NCBI GenBank assembly: GCA_036936625.1
Contig: JAUPFT010000001.1
Span: 40,930,079 to 40,994,078, forward strand
DNA: 64,000 nt
Reading direction: 5' to 3'
Source of the DNA: Parnassius smintheus behrii
Taxonomy: Eukaryota > Arthropoda > Insecta > Lepidoptera > Papilionidae
Shown here: positions 44,765-54,541 of the stretch, in pieces
Numbering within the stretch: position 1 is the first letter of the stretch
Layout: each line of letters opens with the position of its first letter
Position numbers and translations under genes: made by a program
The notes under the pieces: generated by a model
Told to the model about the DNA's origin: nothing
The model's database searches: none
What the model saw: the letters and a program-made list of their open reading frames with translations, nothing else

Positions 44765-45930
44765 TAACATTATATTATGTGTAAAAAAGACGTTACTCCC
44801 ACTTTTGGATTTGCTCTTGTATCGAGTTTACTCTGGCGGACAGATCTCTGACAAAGATTTAAGAGCCCTGGGTTCCGCTCAATCGCTTCTTCCATACGAG
44901 CAGTATTGAAGTTGCGAAAGACGTGCCGCATGCATTTGGAGATCTGACTGTTCAGTTTCCTGTATGCCGTCAAATCTGCTGAACGATTAAATGTGTGATC
45001 GGAGAGTTTTAAAGACAGAACCTAGCTCAGATCGCATGGACAGTTTCCATTCATATCGTCCACTTCATTGCTTTTGTTGCTCGAGCTAAAAGTTTTCGGG
45101 GCTTTGGATTAGATCACGAGGGGAGCGTTGACTTCATTAGACGTGACCTCTCCAACTTAACGTTTCTGTTCAGTGTGCCTCTCATCATTCGGTGATCGCT
45201 GCCAGTTTTCACCCTTGCGACCACTGAGACATTACTGAACAGTTGTCGTCTGGTTCCATAATGAAATCTCATTTTTTGTCAAACTGTCGGGGCTCGACCA
45301 GGTCCACTATCTGTGGACCCGCTATTAGATGAAAGAGTTCATCATAAGGAGTAAAGAGGGTTCTATTGCCTTATTCCAAATTTTCCTATTTTCAGCTCTC
45401 TTATGCCTAGTTTTGCGTTGGAGACTCTTATTTACACCGTATAGTGGAGTTCGGAGTAATGCATTGCTCTAGAGATATTCTCATACATTTCCTCCATCTC
45501 CTCATTGGGATGTGCCGAGGTTGGTGCGTAAACCTGTATGACCTTCAGCGAATACCATTGGTGTTTCTGAGTATAAGGTAAACAACCCTCGTCGACACAC
45601 CCCCAATCTTTACAACGTTGTTAACGAGAGACTTGTGAACGATACATCCGACACTTCTTTGGGACAGATGGTGGCCCTCCCGGTGATAGAACAAGTTGCC
45701 GGATTCGAGGATTACCGTGTCCTCCCCCTCTCTTCGGACCTCAGATAATCCTATAATACCCCAGCGCAATTTGTCTATCTCTTCTTCCAGCTCTAGGATC
45801 TTATCGTCAATCCTCAGAGTGTGTGCGTTAGATGTTGCCAGGTCAAGTCGTCTTAGGTGGCAGCCGAACCTTCACTGGAGATTCTTATCAACCCCTGCTC
45901 CGTCGTAACCATGGTCGCCACCATACCCAG
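44765..45930 (-). pseudogene. RTE-type LINE, endonuclease and linker region
   Basis: Minus-strand reading begins near 45918 with MVTTEQGLIRISSEG and continues ILELEEEIDKLRWGIIGLSE, VRREGEDTVILESGNLFYHR, SVGCIVHKSLVNNVV and YAPTS-like pieces of the AP endonuclease, then VVARVKTGSDHRMMRGTLNR (the SDH motif region) and the linker ISKCMRHVFRNFNTARMEEA. It has many frameshifts. RT and the 3' end are missing, unusual for a LINE copy because truncation normally removes the 5' end. Confidence 0.75.
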
Positions 45931-46057
45931 TAATAGCGATGCCGCTGGGGACTGGGGGCAGTTTATTTGTGTCATTGCTCGTGTTGGGTATATTTCCGTT
46001 GTTGCCACGCTTGGCTAGGGGGTTGGCAACTGCTGTTTTTTATTGTTTTTTGCTGTT

Positions 46058-46100
46058 GAAAATGGGTAGCAGCATCAGAAAGATGCTGCTACCCATTTTC
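46058..46100. repeat. Perfect inverted repeat, 19-bp arms, 5-nt loop
   Basis: GAAAATGGGTAGCAGCATC, loop AGAAA, then the exact reverse complement. The right arm continues into the minus-strand end block of repeat family D (CTGTCGCCTTTTACGACACC), so the left arm may be a fold-back copy of that repeat's edge. Confidence 0.85.
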
Positions 46101-46854
46101 TTCCTCAGTTTCCCTCTGTCGCCTTTTACGACACCCACGGGAAAATATAGGGTAGTGGGTAGCACTCTTACTCACCACTACACGGGACATTATACACTAT
46201 TGATAAGGATATTCCGCACTAAAAGTGTTGAAATATATTACCTAGGCATACAACCCCACGTAATAACGTAATTCAATTCAAGCCCCTTATTACGAGGAAC
46301 GAGATTTATGCTAAACCTGACGCCGCCCGTCCTATTAAACGCTAGACCGAAACGTGCAATTTTTTAAGCTCGGATTAGACGGCCTTCATTTACATAAAAA
46401 TAATAATGCGGGTTAAAGGCTTCCTTGTTTATGATTCTTTTATCAAAGCCTTAGGCCTATCTAATAAAAAACCTTCCAACGTAATTTCATTTCACTTTAC
46501 AAGTGACAAAAATTAACTTTCCTGTATTATACTTATATTGAAGTTTCTAATGTAGCTTAATTTATTCTACTATAATAAATAATGAGAAATATAAATAGGT
46601 GTATATCATAATAAACGTTTTTATACGATCTATGTTTAATAAAGTTTTTAAACTTGGCGGAAGTCAGATTTTGTACATTTTCTGGGATTTTGTTTTAAAA
46701 ATATATAGGTACATCACCCCAATAATGAATTACTGACTCTGTGGAGTCGAGTAAAGTAGTAGCTTTCCAAGCATGGCACCTACGGCAATATATATCTCAT
46801 GACTTAAGATACAAACAAACGGCCCCTAGTATCCGGAGGCCTTCCTAATTTTGA

Positions 46855-46992
46855 CTACAGTGGCGACCATGGTAACGGCGAAGCAGGAGGTGCATTAAGA
46901 AAGCAAGAATCTCCTAAACAGGTTCTGTCGCCAGTTTAGACGACCTGACCTGGCAACATTTAACGCACGCACTCTAAGAACTATAGAGAAGA
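46855..46992 (+). pseudogene. RTE-type LINE 5' fragment
   Basis: Reads MVTAKQEVH ... RQFRRPDLATFNARTLRTIE, matching the start of the minus-strand copy at 45780-45920. It is cut by the Penelope fragment at 46990. Confidence 0.65.
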
Positions 46993-47172
46993 TTGAATAA
47001 AACTATTATTTACGGATTTTATCGCGTTTAATTACATTAATTTATTGTTATTATTATCCCGACGTTTCGGGTGCTTTACAGCGCCCATGGTCACGGGGGG
47101 GACTGAGATGTTTGACGTCCCAATGTCATAGTTAGTCCGGCTACCTTCAGTTTTTTAATATTAATTTTTGGT
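46990..47172 (-). mobile_element. 5'-truncated Penelope 3' end
   Basis: The reverse complement of 30110-30291: it includes the last codons of the Penelope ORF (RTKN stop) and the whole terminal repeat with the hammerhead-like motif. Nearly identical to the nested copy, so it belongs to the same family and is probably young. Confidence 0.85.
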
Positions 47173-48167
47173 CGGACTTTTTTAAATCGGACTTGCAGGT
47201 TTTACCAAACTTTGTGACAGTCATACAGTCACAGGTTATTATGTAACGGTAAGTGCCTACTATGAATAAACAAAACGTTTTATTATAAATGTTTTATTAT
47301 ATACTATATTTATATTAATAATGAAATAACAATTTAAAATGTAAAATGCTACATAAATAAAAAATCAAAGGTAATATTATTATTTTAACTAAAAACTAAA
47401 AATTGGCAATAGATAATAATATTTTCACATTTTTTACAAAGAAATACATTTTGATTGTAAAGTTCACAGGCTTAGACATGTTTATTTTACAGAACCCATA
47501 AAACTGTGCTTAGAATTGAAAATGCACCTTTATATCTAACAAAAATTTAGAAGGCACAAATTATATTGACATGTTCCTCTTTTAGAATGCTTCAATAACC
47601 AGGAACCATATTGTGTATCATAAATATAAATATTTACGAATGACTAGCATATTTTAACATCATTACTTATATACTTAAACCTAATCAATGGCATTACATA
47701 GTATAGAATTAATACAATGTGTAATATAGTATAAACAGGCAATACTAATATTTAACCAGTATGTTTTACTGATTGTATTTACTGATTGTATTTACTGAAA
47801 TTTATTTTTAACAATATAATTTCATCATGTCACTATATTACATTACTAAAACTATTTATACAGTTTATATATGAGCCAATGTTAACATTATTTCATAAAT
47901 CTTTGAATATTGTAAATAATAACAAAAATAATTGAGACATAGGTAATAAGAGTATTAGGAAAACATACTATAATTTGAAATAAAAGCAAGTATACCACAA
48001 TATTTACCTAGACCTATATATTATACATAATGTGTACCTAACAAAAATTATTAATATATTTTACACATACAAAATTATTGTTATTGTATATAAATTGTTT
48101 AGACAAACTTAAATATACTTATAATATAATATATATAATATACTTATAATAAATATAATATATGTGG
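47173..48167. other. Very AT-rich intergenic stretch
   Basis: No ORF, repeat or motif recognised beyond A/T runs. Confidence 0.5.
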
Positions 48168-48482
48168 TAGAGCCATGCTGCAGTTATATTAGTAGTATAG
48201 TTGCAGCACGAATGGGTCGGCTCGACCGGGGAAGGACCACGCTCTCACAGAATACCAGCGTGAAATAGTAGCTTAATGCTGCTGTATTTCGTATGGTGAG
48301 TGTAGAGAACCGGAGACCCGTTTTACTGGAAACGAGGCATTCCATCTCAGTCCTCACGGGTGACAACCCATCTGCATTTTGATTTTTAATGGAGGATAGA
48401 TGTAGATGTCTATGGGTCGCAGCACCCACTTACCATCAGGTGGACTGTGTGCTCGTTTGTCACCCTATTCTATAAAAAAAAA
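48168..48482 (+). repeat. SINE family A, best full-length copy
   Basis: About 315 bp. The head GTGGTAGAGCCATG resembles a pol III box A, and GGTCGGCTCGACCGG is a diverged box B-like element. The body carries CCACGCTCTCACAGAATACC and GGAAACGAGGCATTCCATCT. The end is CCACTTACCATCAGGTGGAC ... CACCCTATTCTATAAAAAAAA. The last ~50 bp resembles the 3' end of the jockey-type LINE at 21370-21446, suggesting mobilisation by that LINE's RT. Confidence 0.75.
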
Positions 48483-48596
48483 GATTTAAAATGTATACTT
48501 TGTAAATAGCTGTTAAGTGCAGTTTATTAATTAAAAAAGTTTAAAATAATGTATTAGAATAATATAATTAAACATAAACATAAACACTCACGCCTG

Positions 48597-49271
48597 TCAC
48601 CCAGAGGGGTAGGCAGAGACTACAGACTTCCATTTGGCACGATCCTGACACACCTCTCTCGCCTCCTTCACATCCATACACCTACACATGCATGCTCGTC
48701 GGTTAAGGGTACTCCTAATTTGGCCCGTTTTCAATAAATCGCCAATTTGGTCGATAAATTTTCGCCTAGGACGTCCCTTTCCGACTCTGCCATTCACTTC
48801 TGCAACATAAATTTTCTTTGTCACTCTTTCCTCATCCATTCTTTCCACATGACCAAACCACCGAAGCATTCCTTTCTTAATCCTGGTCACAACATCATCT
48901 TGCAAACCACACTCTTCTCTTATCACACAATTTTTCACCCTGTCATTCAGATTCAGCCCTAACATACTCCTTAACCACCGCATTTCTACTGCATTTATTC
49001 TACTCTCGTGCTTCTTCTGCCATACCCAACTTTCACTACCATACGTTAAAGTAGGGACCAACACAGCATTGTGAATTGCCATACGTGCCTTTTTTGACAC
49101 ATTTTGACTCTTCACAATAGAGTGCAGGGCCCCATTTACTCTGTTTCCTGCATTCACTCGTCGTTCTATATCCTTATCATATCTCCCATCCCTGCTAAAT
49201 ACGCACCCCAAATATACAAACTCATCTACTTGCTCGATCAACTCCCCTTCTATTCTTATTTCACATATCAT
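48597..49271 (-). pseudogene. 5'-truncated LINE, RT C-terminal region (RTE-related)
   Basis: A clean 224-residue frame: IEGELIEQVDEFVYLGCVFS, TLTYGSESWVWQKKHES, NAVEMRWLRSMLGLNLNDRV, MLRWFGHVERMDEERVTKK, GRPRRKFIDQIGDLL, ending SVVSAYPSG. This is the thumb/C-terminal region common in endonuclease-RT LINEs; RT itself is missing. The frame is intact, so insertion was probably recent. It ends upstream at a perfect 34-bp palindrome (49280-49356). Confidence 0.8.
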
Positions 49272-49279
49272 AATATCAT

Positions 49280-49356
49280 ATTATCATATTATAAATATTA
49301 TTACTGGCATAATAATAATATAATTATGCCAGTAATAATATTTATAATATGATAAT
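49280..49356. repeat. Perfect inverted repeat, 34-bp arms, 9-nt loop
   Basis: Left arm 49280-49313 and right arm 49323-49356 are exact reverse complements (core ATTACTGGCATAAT), loop AATAATATA. It sits at the 5' truncation point of the LINE fragment on its left. Confidence 0.9.
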
Positions 49357-49854
49357 CTACAAAATAATGTTTGGAAAAATCTAAAACCAAACATCTAGTT
49401 ACTTTTGTTACAAAAAAATAATAAATGGATCCTACAAAAATAAATATTACAAAACATATTCAAATAATACTAAATTGTCTTTTAAATATTTTCAATAGAA
49501 ATATTAAGAGAATATCCAGGCGGCATTTAGTCCACACAAACATATTCCTCTGTTTTATCCCTAAACCATTTCACATAACAGCATGTACATTTTAAAAATA
49601 TGTAAATTCATTAAAAAAAATATATTTGGTGAAGATTCCATTCCAATTTAAAAAGCCTATTTAGTTATTAGATGGTCATAAATGTTGCTTTTAGTGTTGC
49701 AAATGAATATTATAATGATAATTTGAAATATATATATGTCTGTCAATGTAATACCTACACACTTAAATTTTAAGATATTTTATTTATTTTTATATCATTT
49801 TTAAATTATAAATGATAACTAATTTGAAACTATATTTTAATACAAATTCATATT

Positions 49855-50118
49855 GCTATTAGTAAGCTGAAGTGGCAATGGGCCGGCCATATAGCTCGAA
49901 GAACCGATAACCAATGGGGAAGAAAGGTTCTCGAGTGGCAGCCTTGTACCGGTATGCGTAGTGTAGGGCGACCTCCTACTAGATGTAGTGACGACCTGGT
50001 AAGACATGGAGAAAGTCGATGGATGCAGGTGGCTCAGGACCGTGCTTTGTGGCATTACTTGGGGGAGGCCTATGTTCAGCAGTGGACTTGTCAAGGGCTG
50101 TAATGATGATGATGATAT
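49855..50118 (+). pseudogene. RTE-type LINE 3' end with (GAT)n tail
   Basis: Plus-strand frame: KWQWAGHIARRTDNQWGRKV, LEWQPCTGMRSVGRPPTRCS, DDLVRHGESRWMQVAQDRAL, GEAYVQQWTCQGL, stop, then TGATGATGATGAT. This is the canonical end of the RTE ORF. Confidence 0.85.
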
Positions 50119-50278
50119 TGCTATGCCAAAAGAGTATAGTGATATTGTACCGCTTCATAGACCTCTCGACTCGCATCTTAGACCATCTTATGTTCATTCA
50201 GGAATGTAATAAATGTCCTAAAGGAACTAAACCAGTCATAGGGCTATTATTGGACATCCAGAAAACAAATAACACTTT

Positions 50279-50550
50279 GTATGTGGTAGAGCCATGCTGC
50301 AACTATATTATAGTTGTAGCAGAAATGGGTCAGCTTAACCGGGGCAGGGCCACCACTCTCATGGAATACCAGCGTAAAATAGCAGAGTAATGCTGCTGTG
50401 TTTCGTATAGTGAGTGTAGAGCATTGTGTGAAAGAGAGAGAGTGCATTTTGATTCTTAATTCAGGTTAAATGTGGATGTCTAAGGGCCACAGAATCCACT
50501 TACCACCAGGTAGACTGTTTGCTCGTTTATCAAGCTATAAAAAAAAAGAA
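50279..50550 (+). repeat. SINE family A with internal deletion
   Basis: Head GTGGTAGAGCCATGCTGCAA and tail CCACTTACCACCAGGTAGAC are present. About 40 bp after GTGAGTGTAGAGCATTG is replaced by a short GA repeat. It lies ~200 bp downstream of the LRSAM1-like stop codon. Confidence 0.7.
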
Positions 50551-50744
50551 AAAGGAAACAGGGGAATATGAAATTTTGTAACTTTTTTGTAGGTATAATA
50601 AGTTCAAGTGGGTATGTTCCTCAGGGTTGTCTTGCAACACAATCAGATCTGTTAAAAAACCTATACTTCAAAGATCTTAACACCTAGATAATCTTCTTAA
50701 CATAAAAAAATGTACATAACATTATACATACAAAAGAACATTAA

Positions 50745-52862
50745 TCATGAAATCAAGACCTTAATTTTTCTTTCTATATTTATCCTGCACATAGGGCACA
50801 AATCAATATGTTGCATTCCGCAACTTTGACAACAACACATATGACCACATGGAATAAAAACTACTTCTGATTTGGCATCCATACAAACAACACACTCTCC
50901 TTCTGGTATATTTTGATCTTTTGCTGTGTCTAATACTCCAGAGCAATTGTATTTATTAACATAATCAATATATGGAGCAGTAGGTTGAAAATCATTAGAT
51001 CTACCACTCACTTCCACCTGCTGTTCAGAAAGTTTTGAACTCATGTAAAGTTTTATAGCTCTAACTATACCATCTCTATCTACTGAAAGTGTAACACCAT
51101 TGTCTTTCAATTGATCTGTGGTAATGTTTGCTAATGACTCATCAGAAAATAAAAATTTTACCAGAAAAGGCAAGCAATGTATGACATCTTCCTGTAGAAG
51201 ATAATTTGCTAATAGAGGATCTAATTGTTTACTAACACCGAGCAAGTTTTTAGGAGCAGAATCAATTAGTTTTTGATAATTTTTTAACCAAAAATCTGTA
51301 CTCATATCCTTTTTAATCTCAACTTCTCTGATTGTGTCAATAAGTTGCTTCCTCCTCTTGGTTTTCTGTTCAAACAAATCATCCAATAAATTCACTAGCT
51401 GTACTCGTTGCTGTAGCAGTTCATTGTAATTATATGCAATATGTAATTTTTTCTTCTCTTGTTCAATAGCACTCAACCTTGCTAAATTGGATGAAATTAA
51501 AGATATTTCTTGATTTAAGCTCCATGTTTTTGAATCAACTTTTTCCAGCAAAGATGTGACAATAGCTTTTTGGATATCTTCATCTTCTACAAGTTGTTGA
51601 ACTAAGACTGTTCGTGAATAATCTTTAGCATCCAAAAATTCTGATAACTTTACATTATTTTCTAATTCTTGAATAACAACATCTTCTCTGATATTGTTTA
51701 AATTGTCCCTGTAATTTCTCAAAAAAAACTGAAAAGAGTTTTCATTTCTAATAAGATTTTTCATTGCTCTTAATACATCAGCTTTTTTTATATTGTCATA
51801 GTTTTGTCGAGTAACTTCAAGTAATCTATCATGTTCAGCCTTTTCGTAGGCAAGTTGTTGCTGAATAATTTCCGGTTTAAGGTCATCAGACTGAATAAAT
51901 TTCTTAACAATAACATCAATTTCCTTTTCATCTTTTTGTATAGCTTTAATTAATCTCTGCCTTTCAACTTCTTTATCTTCATGAACTTTAGCTATTTCAG
52001 AGTCTAAATTCAACTGTTCTTGAATGATTTTCGAAAGAAATTTATCTCTTTGCTGTTGATTAGCTCTGTGTATCCTTTTCTCCTGTTCAATAATTGCTAT
52101 CTCTTGTTCTTCCCAAGATGTAGTATTCCTTCTAGAAAAGAGGTTTTCAGTTCTATTTACATCACGAACAGATATGTTAGATTCTACATATGAAGGAACT
52201 ACATACTCAATGTTTAATGCATCACACAAAAATTTCATAATAGTTTCTGTATCTTTCATAGCAATCTCAGAGGGAGGGAAAGTAAACTTTTCTCCATCTA
52301 GATCAATATGTGCTAAGTTACGAGCTAAGCACAGTTCAGGGCAAAGCTCATTTAATTCATCATTTTGAGTAATCTTCAATCTATTTAAACATTGTAATTT
52401 ACCTAATGATGTTGTCAAGCTAGTTAACTTATTATTTGACACATCTAAAACCCTTAAGCGTTCCAAGTATTTGATATTTTCGGGGATTGCTTTTAAGAGA
52501 TTACTATGAATATATAGTTCAGTTAGATTAACTAGATATCTTATGTCATTTGACAAATGTAAAAATCTATTACAGCTTAAATCAAGAATTTTAATGTGAT
52601 GCAAATCAGACAACTGACCACCATGATCCAATGAATTCAAGCAATTATTTTGCAGATACAAGTTATCCTTTCTAAATACTTTACATATAGAAAAAATTCC
52701 AGACGGTAAATGCCGCAGTTCACATCCTGATATATCAAAGTCTGGCTCCGGGGACTCCTTAGCTAAATATAATTTACGTTCTAATTTAGCACGTGTATCA
52801 CTAGAGTTCTTGCCGAACATCAACATCGTTGTCCGATGCACACCCGACACAGCACAACCCAT
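50745..52862 (-). CDS. LRSAM1: LRSAM1-like E3 ubiquitin ligase (LRR, coiled coil, SAM, RING)
   Basis: A 705-residue frame close to the ~720 residues usual for LRSAM1, with the family's full domain order. Leucine-rich repeats span about 45-215 (IKILDLSCNRFLHLSNDI, VNLTELYIHSNLLKAIPENI, LRVLDVSNNKL). A long charged coiled coil spans about 255-545. A SAM domain is at ~550-606. PTAP at 627-630 is the late-domain motif that binds Tsg101/ESCRT-I. A C3HC4-type RING has Cys657, Cys660, Cys672, His674, Cys677 or 678, Cys681, Cys689 and Cys692. The family ubiquitinates Tsg101 and acts in endosomal sorting and clearance of bacteria. MLMFGKNSS from Met13 aligns better with the usual N-terminus than the first ATG, so translation may start near 52826. 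The coding region lies in one exon with no stop or frameshift. Confidence 0.93.
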   Translation of the reverse strand: MGCAVSGVHRTTMLMFGKNSSDTRAKLERKLYLAKESPEPDFDISGCELRHLPSGIFSICKVFRKDNLYLQNNCLNSLDHGGQLSDLHHIKILDLSCNRFLHLSNDIRYLVNLTELYIHSNLLKAIPENIKYLERLRVLDVSNNKLTSLTTSLGKLQCLNRLKITQNDELNELCPELCLARNLAHIDLDGEKFTFPPSEIAMKDTETIMKFLCDALNIEYVVPSYVESNISVRDVNRTENLFSRRNTTSWEEQEIAIIEQEKRIHRANQQQRDKFLSKIIQEQLNLDSEIAKVHEDKEVERQRLIKAIQKDEKEIDVIVKKFIQSDDLKPEIIQQQLAYEKAEHDRLLEVTRQNYDNIKKADVLRAMKNLIRNENSFQFFLRNYRDNLNNIREDVVIQELENNVKLSEFLDAKDYSRTVLVQQLVEDEDIQKAIVTSLLEKVDSKTWSLNQEISLISSNLARLSAIEQEKKKLHIAYNYNELLQQRVQLVNLLDDLFEQKTKRRKQLIDTIREVEIKKDMSTDFWLKNYQKLIDSAPKNLLGVSKQLDPLLANYLLQEDVIHCLPFLVKFLFSDESLANITTDQLKDNGVTLSVDRDGIVRAIKLYMSSKLSEQQVEVSGRSNDFQPTAPYIDYVNKYNCSGVLDTAKDQNIPEGECVVCMDAKSEVVFIPCGHMCCCQSCGMQHIDLCPMCRINIERKIKVLIS

Positions 52863-53631
52863 GAAAATTCAGAAATTGTTTCAAGTTCAATATTAACACT
52901 TAACAAATAATTTTCACTTAGATGCAGTAAATACCTATATACCTCTGCGTGAGTGTGGTAAGTAAAAGATTACTACAAAAATTATAAGAAAAAAGAAACG
53001 ATATATTTCTTATATTGAAATAAAGCATTATTTACAGCAAAATGTTTTTCTATTATCAAAATAAAATTTTACTTTGCATTTGCAAACTACACGTATGTCA
53101 ATGTCAAGTTGTCAAGTTTTTTTTTTTATGGAGGCGTGCTATTGTACTTTTGCCAGAATCAAATAAAAAAAAATTGTTTGTAAATGTAATAAATCATTGA
53201 AAATTCTTTACAATATATGACGCACTTTGCAGTTTTTAAAAATTTTGTCGATAAGCGATAACTCAAGCTGTCATAAAGTCGATGGCGATAGTATTCCAAA
53301 TTCCCAAAAACATCTTAGCAGCAAGCGACTAAGCTCTACAGCCATGCAGTAAGAAAGATTAGGACCATGTTCCGATATACACTGCGAGCACTGCTCAGTG
53401 CTCTCACTGCTAAAAAAAATTCACGCCGTTATGGACTGCCAGTATAACGCAGCAGTACCCTAGGGAATATACGACATCATAAATCGCGGCCATTTTAGTA
53501 CTGTGAGCACTGGCGCTTGCGAGGTAACTTGCTCTCAGTACTTTGGCCACGTGATCAAAAAACATTACAGCAACGAGAGATTTAACAGCTTCCACGAATA
53601 ATTGTTGATATTATTAATTTCTTCTTTTTTT
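52863..53631. other. Upstream region of the LRSAM1-like gene
   Basis: The promoter presumably lies here. I see no TATA box or other element I can support. The minus frame at 53410-53595 has no recognisable motif. Confidence 0.4.
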
Positions 53632-53945
53632 TTAGGATAGGGTGACAAACGAGCACACAGTCCACCTGATGGTAAGTGATTGCTGTAGCCCATAGACACC
53701 TACATCTATCCTTGATTACGAATCAAAATACAGATGCGTTATCACTCGTGAGGACTAAGATGGAAGGCCTCGTTTCCAGTAAAAAGGGTCTCCGGTTCTC
53801 TACACTCACCATATGAAACACAGCAGCATTAAGCTACTATTTGACACTGGTATTCTGTGAGAGCGTGGTCCTTCCCCGGTAGAGCCGACCCATTCGTGTT
53901 TCGACTATACTATTAACATAACTGCAGCATGGCTCTACCACGTAT
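53632..53945 (-). repeat. SINE family A, minus orientation
   Basis: Full-length reverse-complement copy, from GGTGACAAACGAGCACACAG (tail) to ATGGCTCTACCACGTA (head). It sits upstream of the LRSAM1-like gene, in the same orientation as that gene. Confidence 0.75.
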
Positions 53946-53971
53946 GAAAATAGAATACCACGTAAAAAATT

Positions 53972-54017
53972 CCGAATTTATTTGAATAAAATATTATTGT
54001 TATTCAAATAAACTCGG
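53972..54017. repeat. Near-perfect inverted repeat, 18-bp arms, 10-nt loop
   Basis: CCGAATTTATTTGAATAA pairs with 54000-54017 with a single mismatch. Adjacent to the SINE copy but not part of its consensus. Confidence 0.8.
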
Positions 54018-54461
54018 ACATTAAGTTTTAAAAGCAACAACATTTAAATAATAATTTTTCCTCTTGAACAGAAAACGTGTACATGATAATTTTTTTCATT
54101 CGAAAACAGTGTCGAAAGAAGTTGGGGATGGCAGCATACTGGACCTGCTCCGTTTCTAACAATAACCAGTATAGCAAACTAAAAAGGAACAGCTCCACAC
54201 TATACTAAATTCACGTCACGCCTTACAGTGGTCACAGTACCGTAACCTACGTTAGTACTCTTATTAGTTTGTGACCGTAACCACAGACCATCCAGCCTAC
54301 GAGACACGTAACGAAAGGCGATAAATTTCTGTACTTCATCTACTCAACTGGAGCCCATATAGTTGAACACGAGTGCTACCCCTGTTTAGTAGGGACTGAA
54401 CAACAGACCTGAGCATTGCGTCCTTAGCGCTACAATTTTTTAAAATAAAAAGCAATAACAC

Positions 54462-54541
54462 ATGCCTACTTGCGCAGTAAAGTGGTGTGGTAGTGATAGC
54501 AGGAAACATAATTTCAAGAAGTATAAAATCACGTTTCACCG
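54462..54541 (+). CDS. First exon encoding a THAP zinc-finger N-terminus
   Basis: ATG at 54462 opens MPTCAVKWCGSDSRKHNFKK and then YKITFHR, ending at a strong donor (CCG|GTGAGT). The pattern MPxCAVxxC ... ITFHRFP is the start of the THAP domain (C2CH zinc finger, sequence-specific DNA binding), and THAP genes often have an intron near this point. The next exon should encode the FP block, a conserved Trp and the CxxH pair; I found no such exon up to the mariner at 57612. It is either the first exon of a host THAP gene with a long intron or a P-element/THAP transposon leftover. Confidence 0.6.

Noticed and set aside
52174..52368. Plus-strand frame inside the LRSAM1-like gene
   Set aside because: Antisense shadow of the leucine-rich repeat region.
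53410..53595. 61-residue minus-strand frame upstream of LRSAM1-like gene
   Set aside because: No motif, no splice or start context supporting a gene; could be 5' flank.
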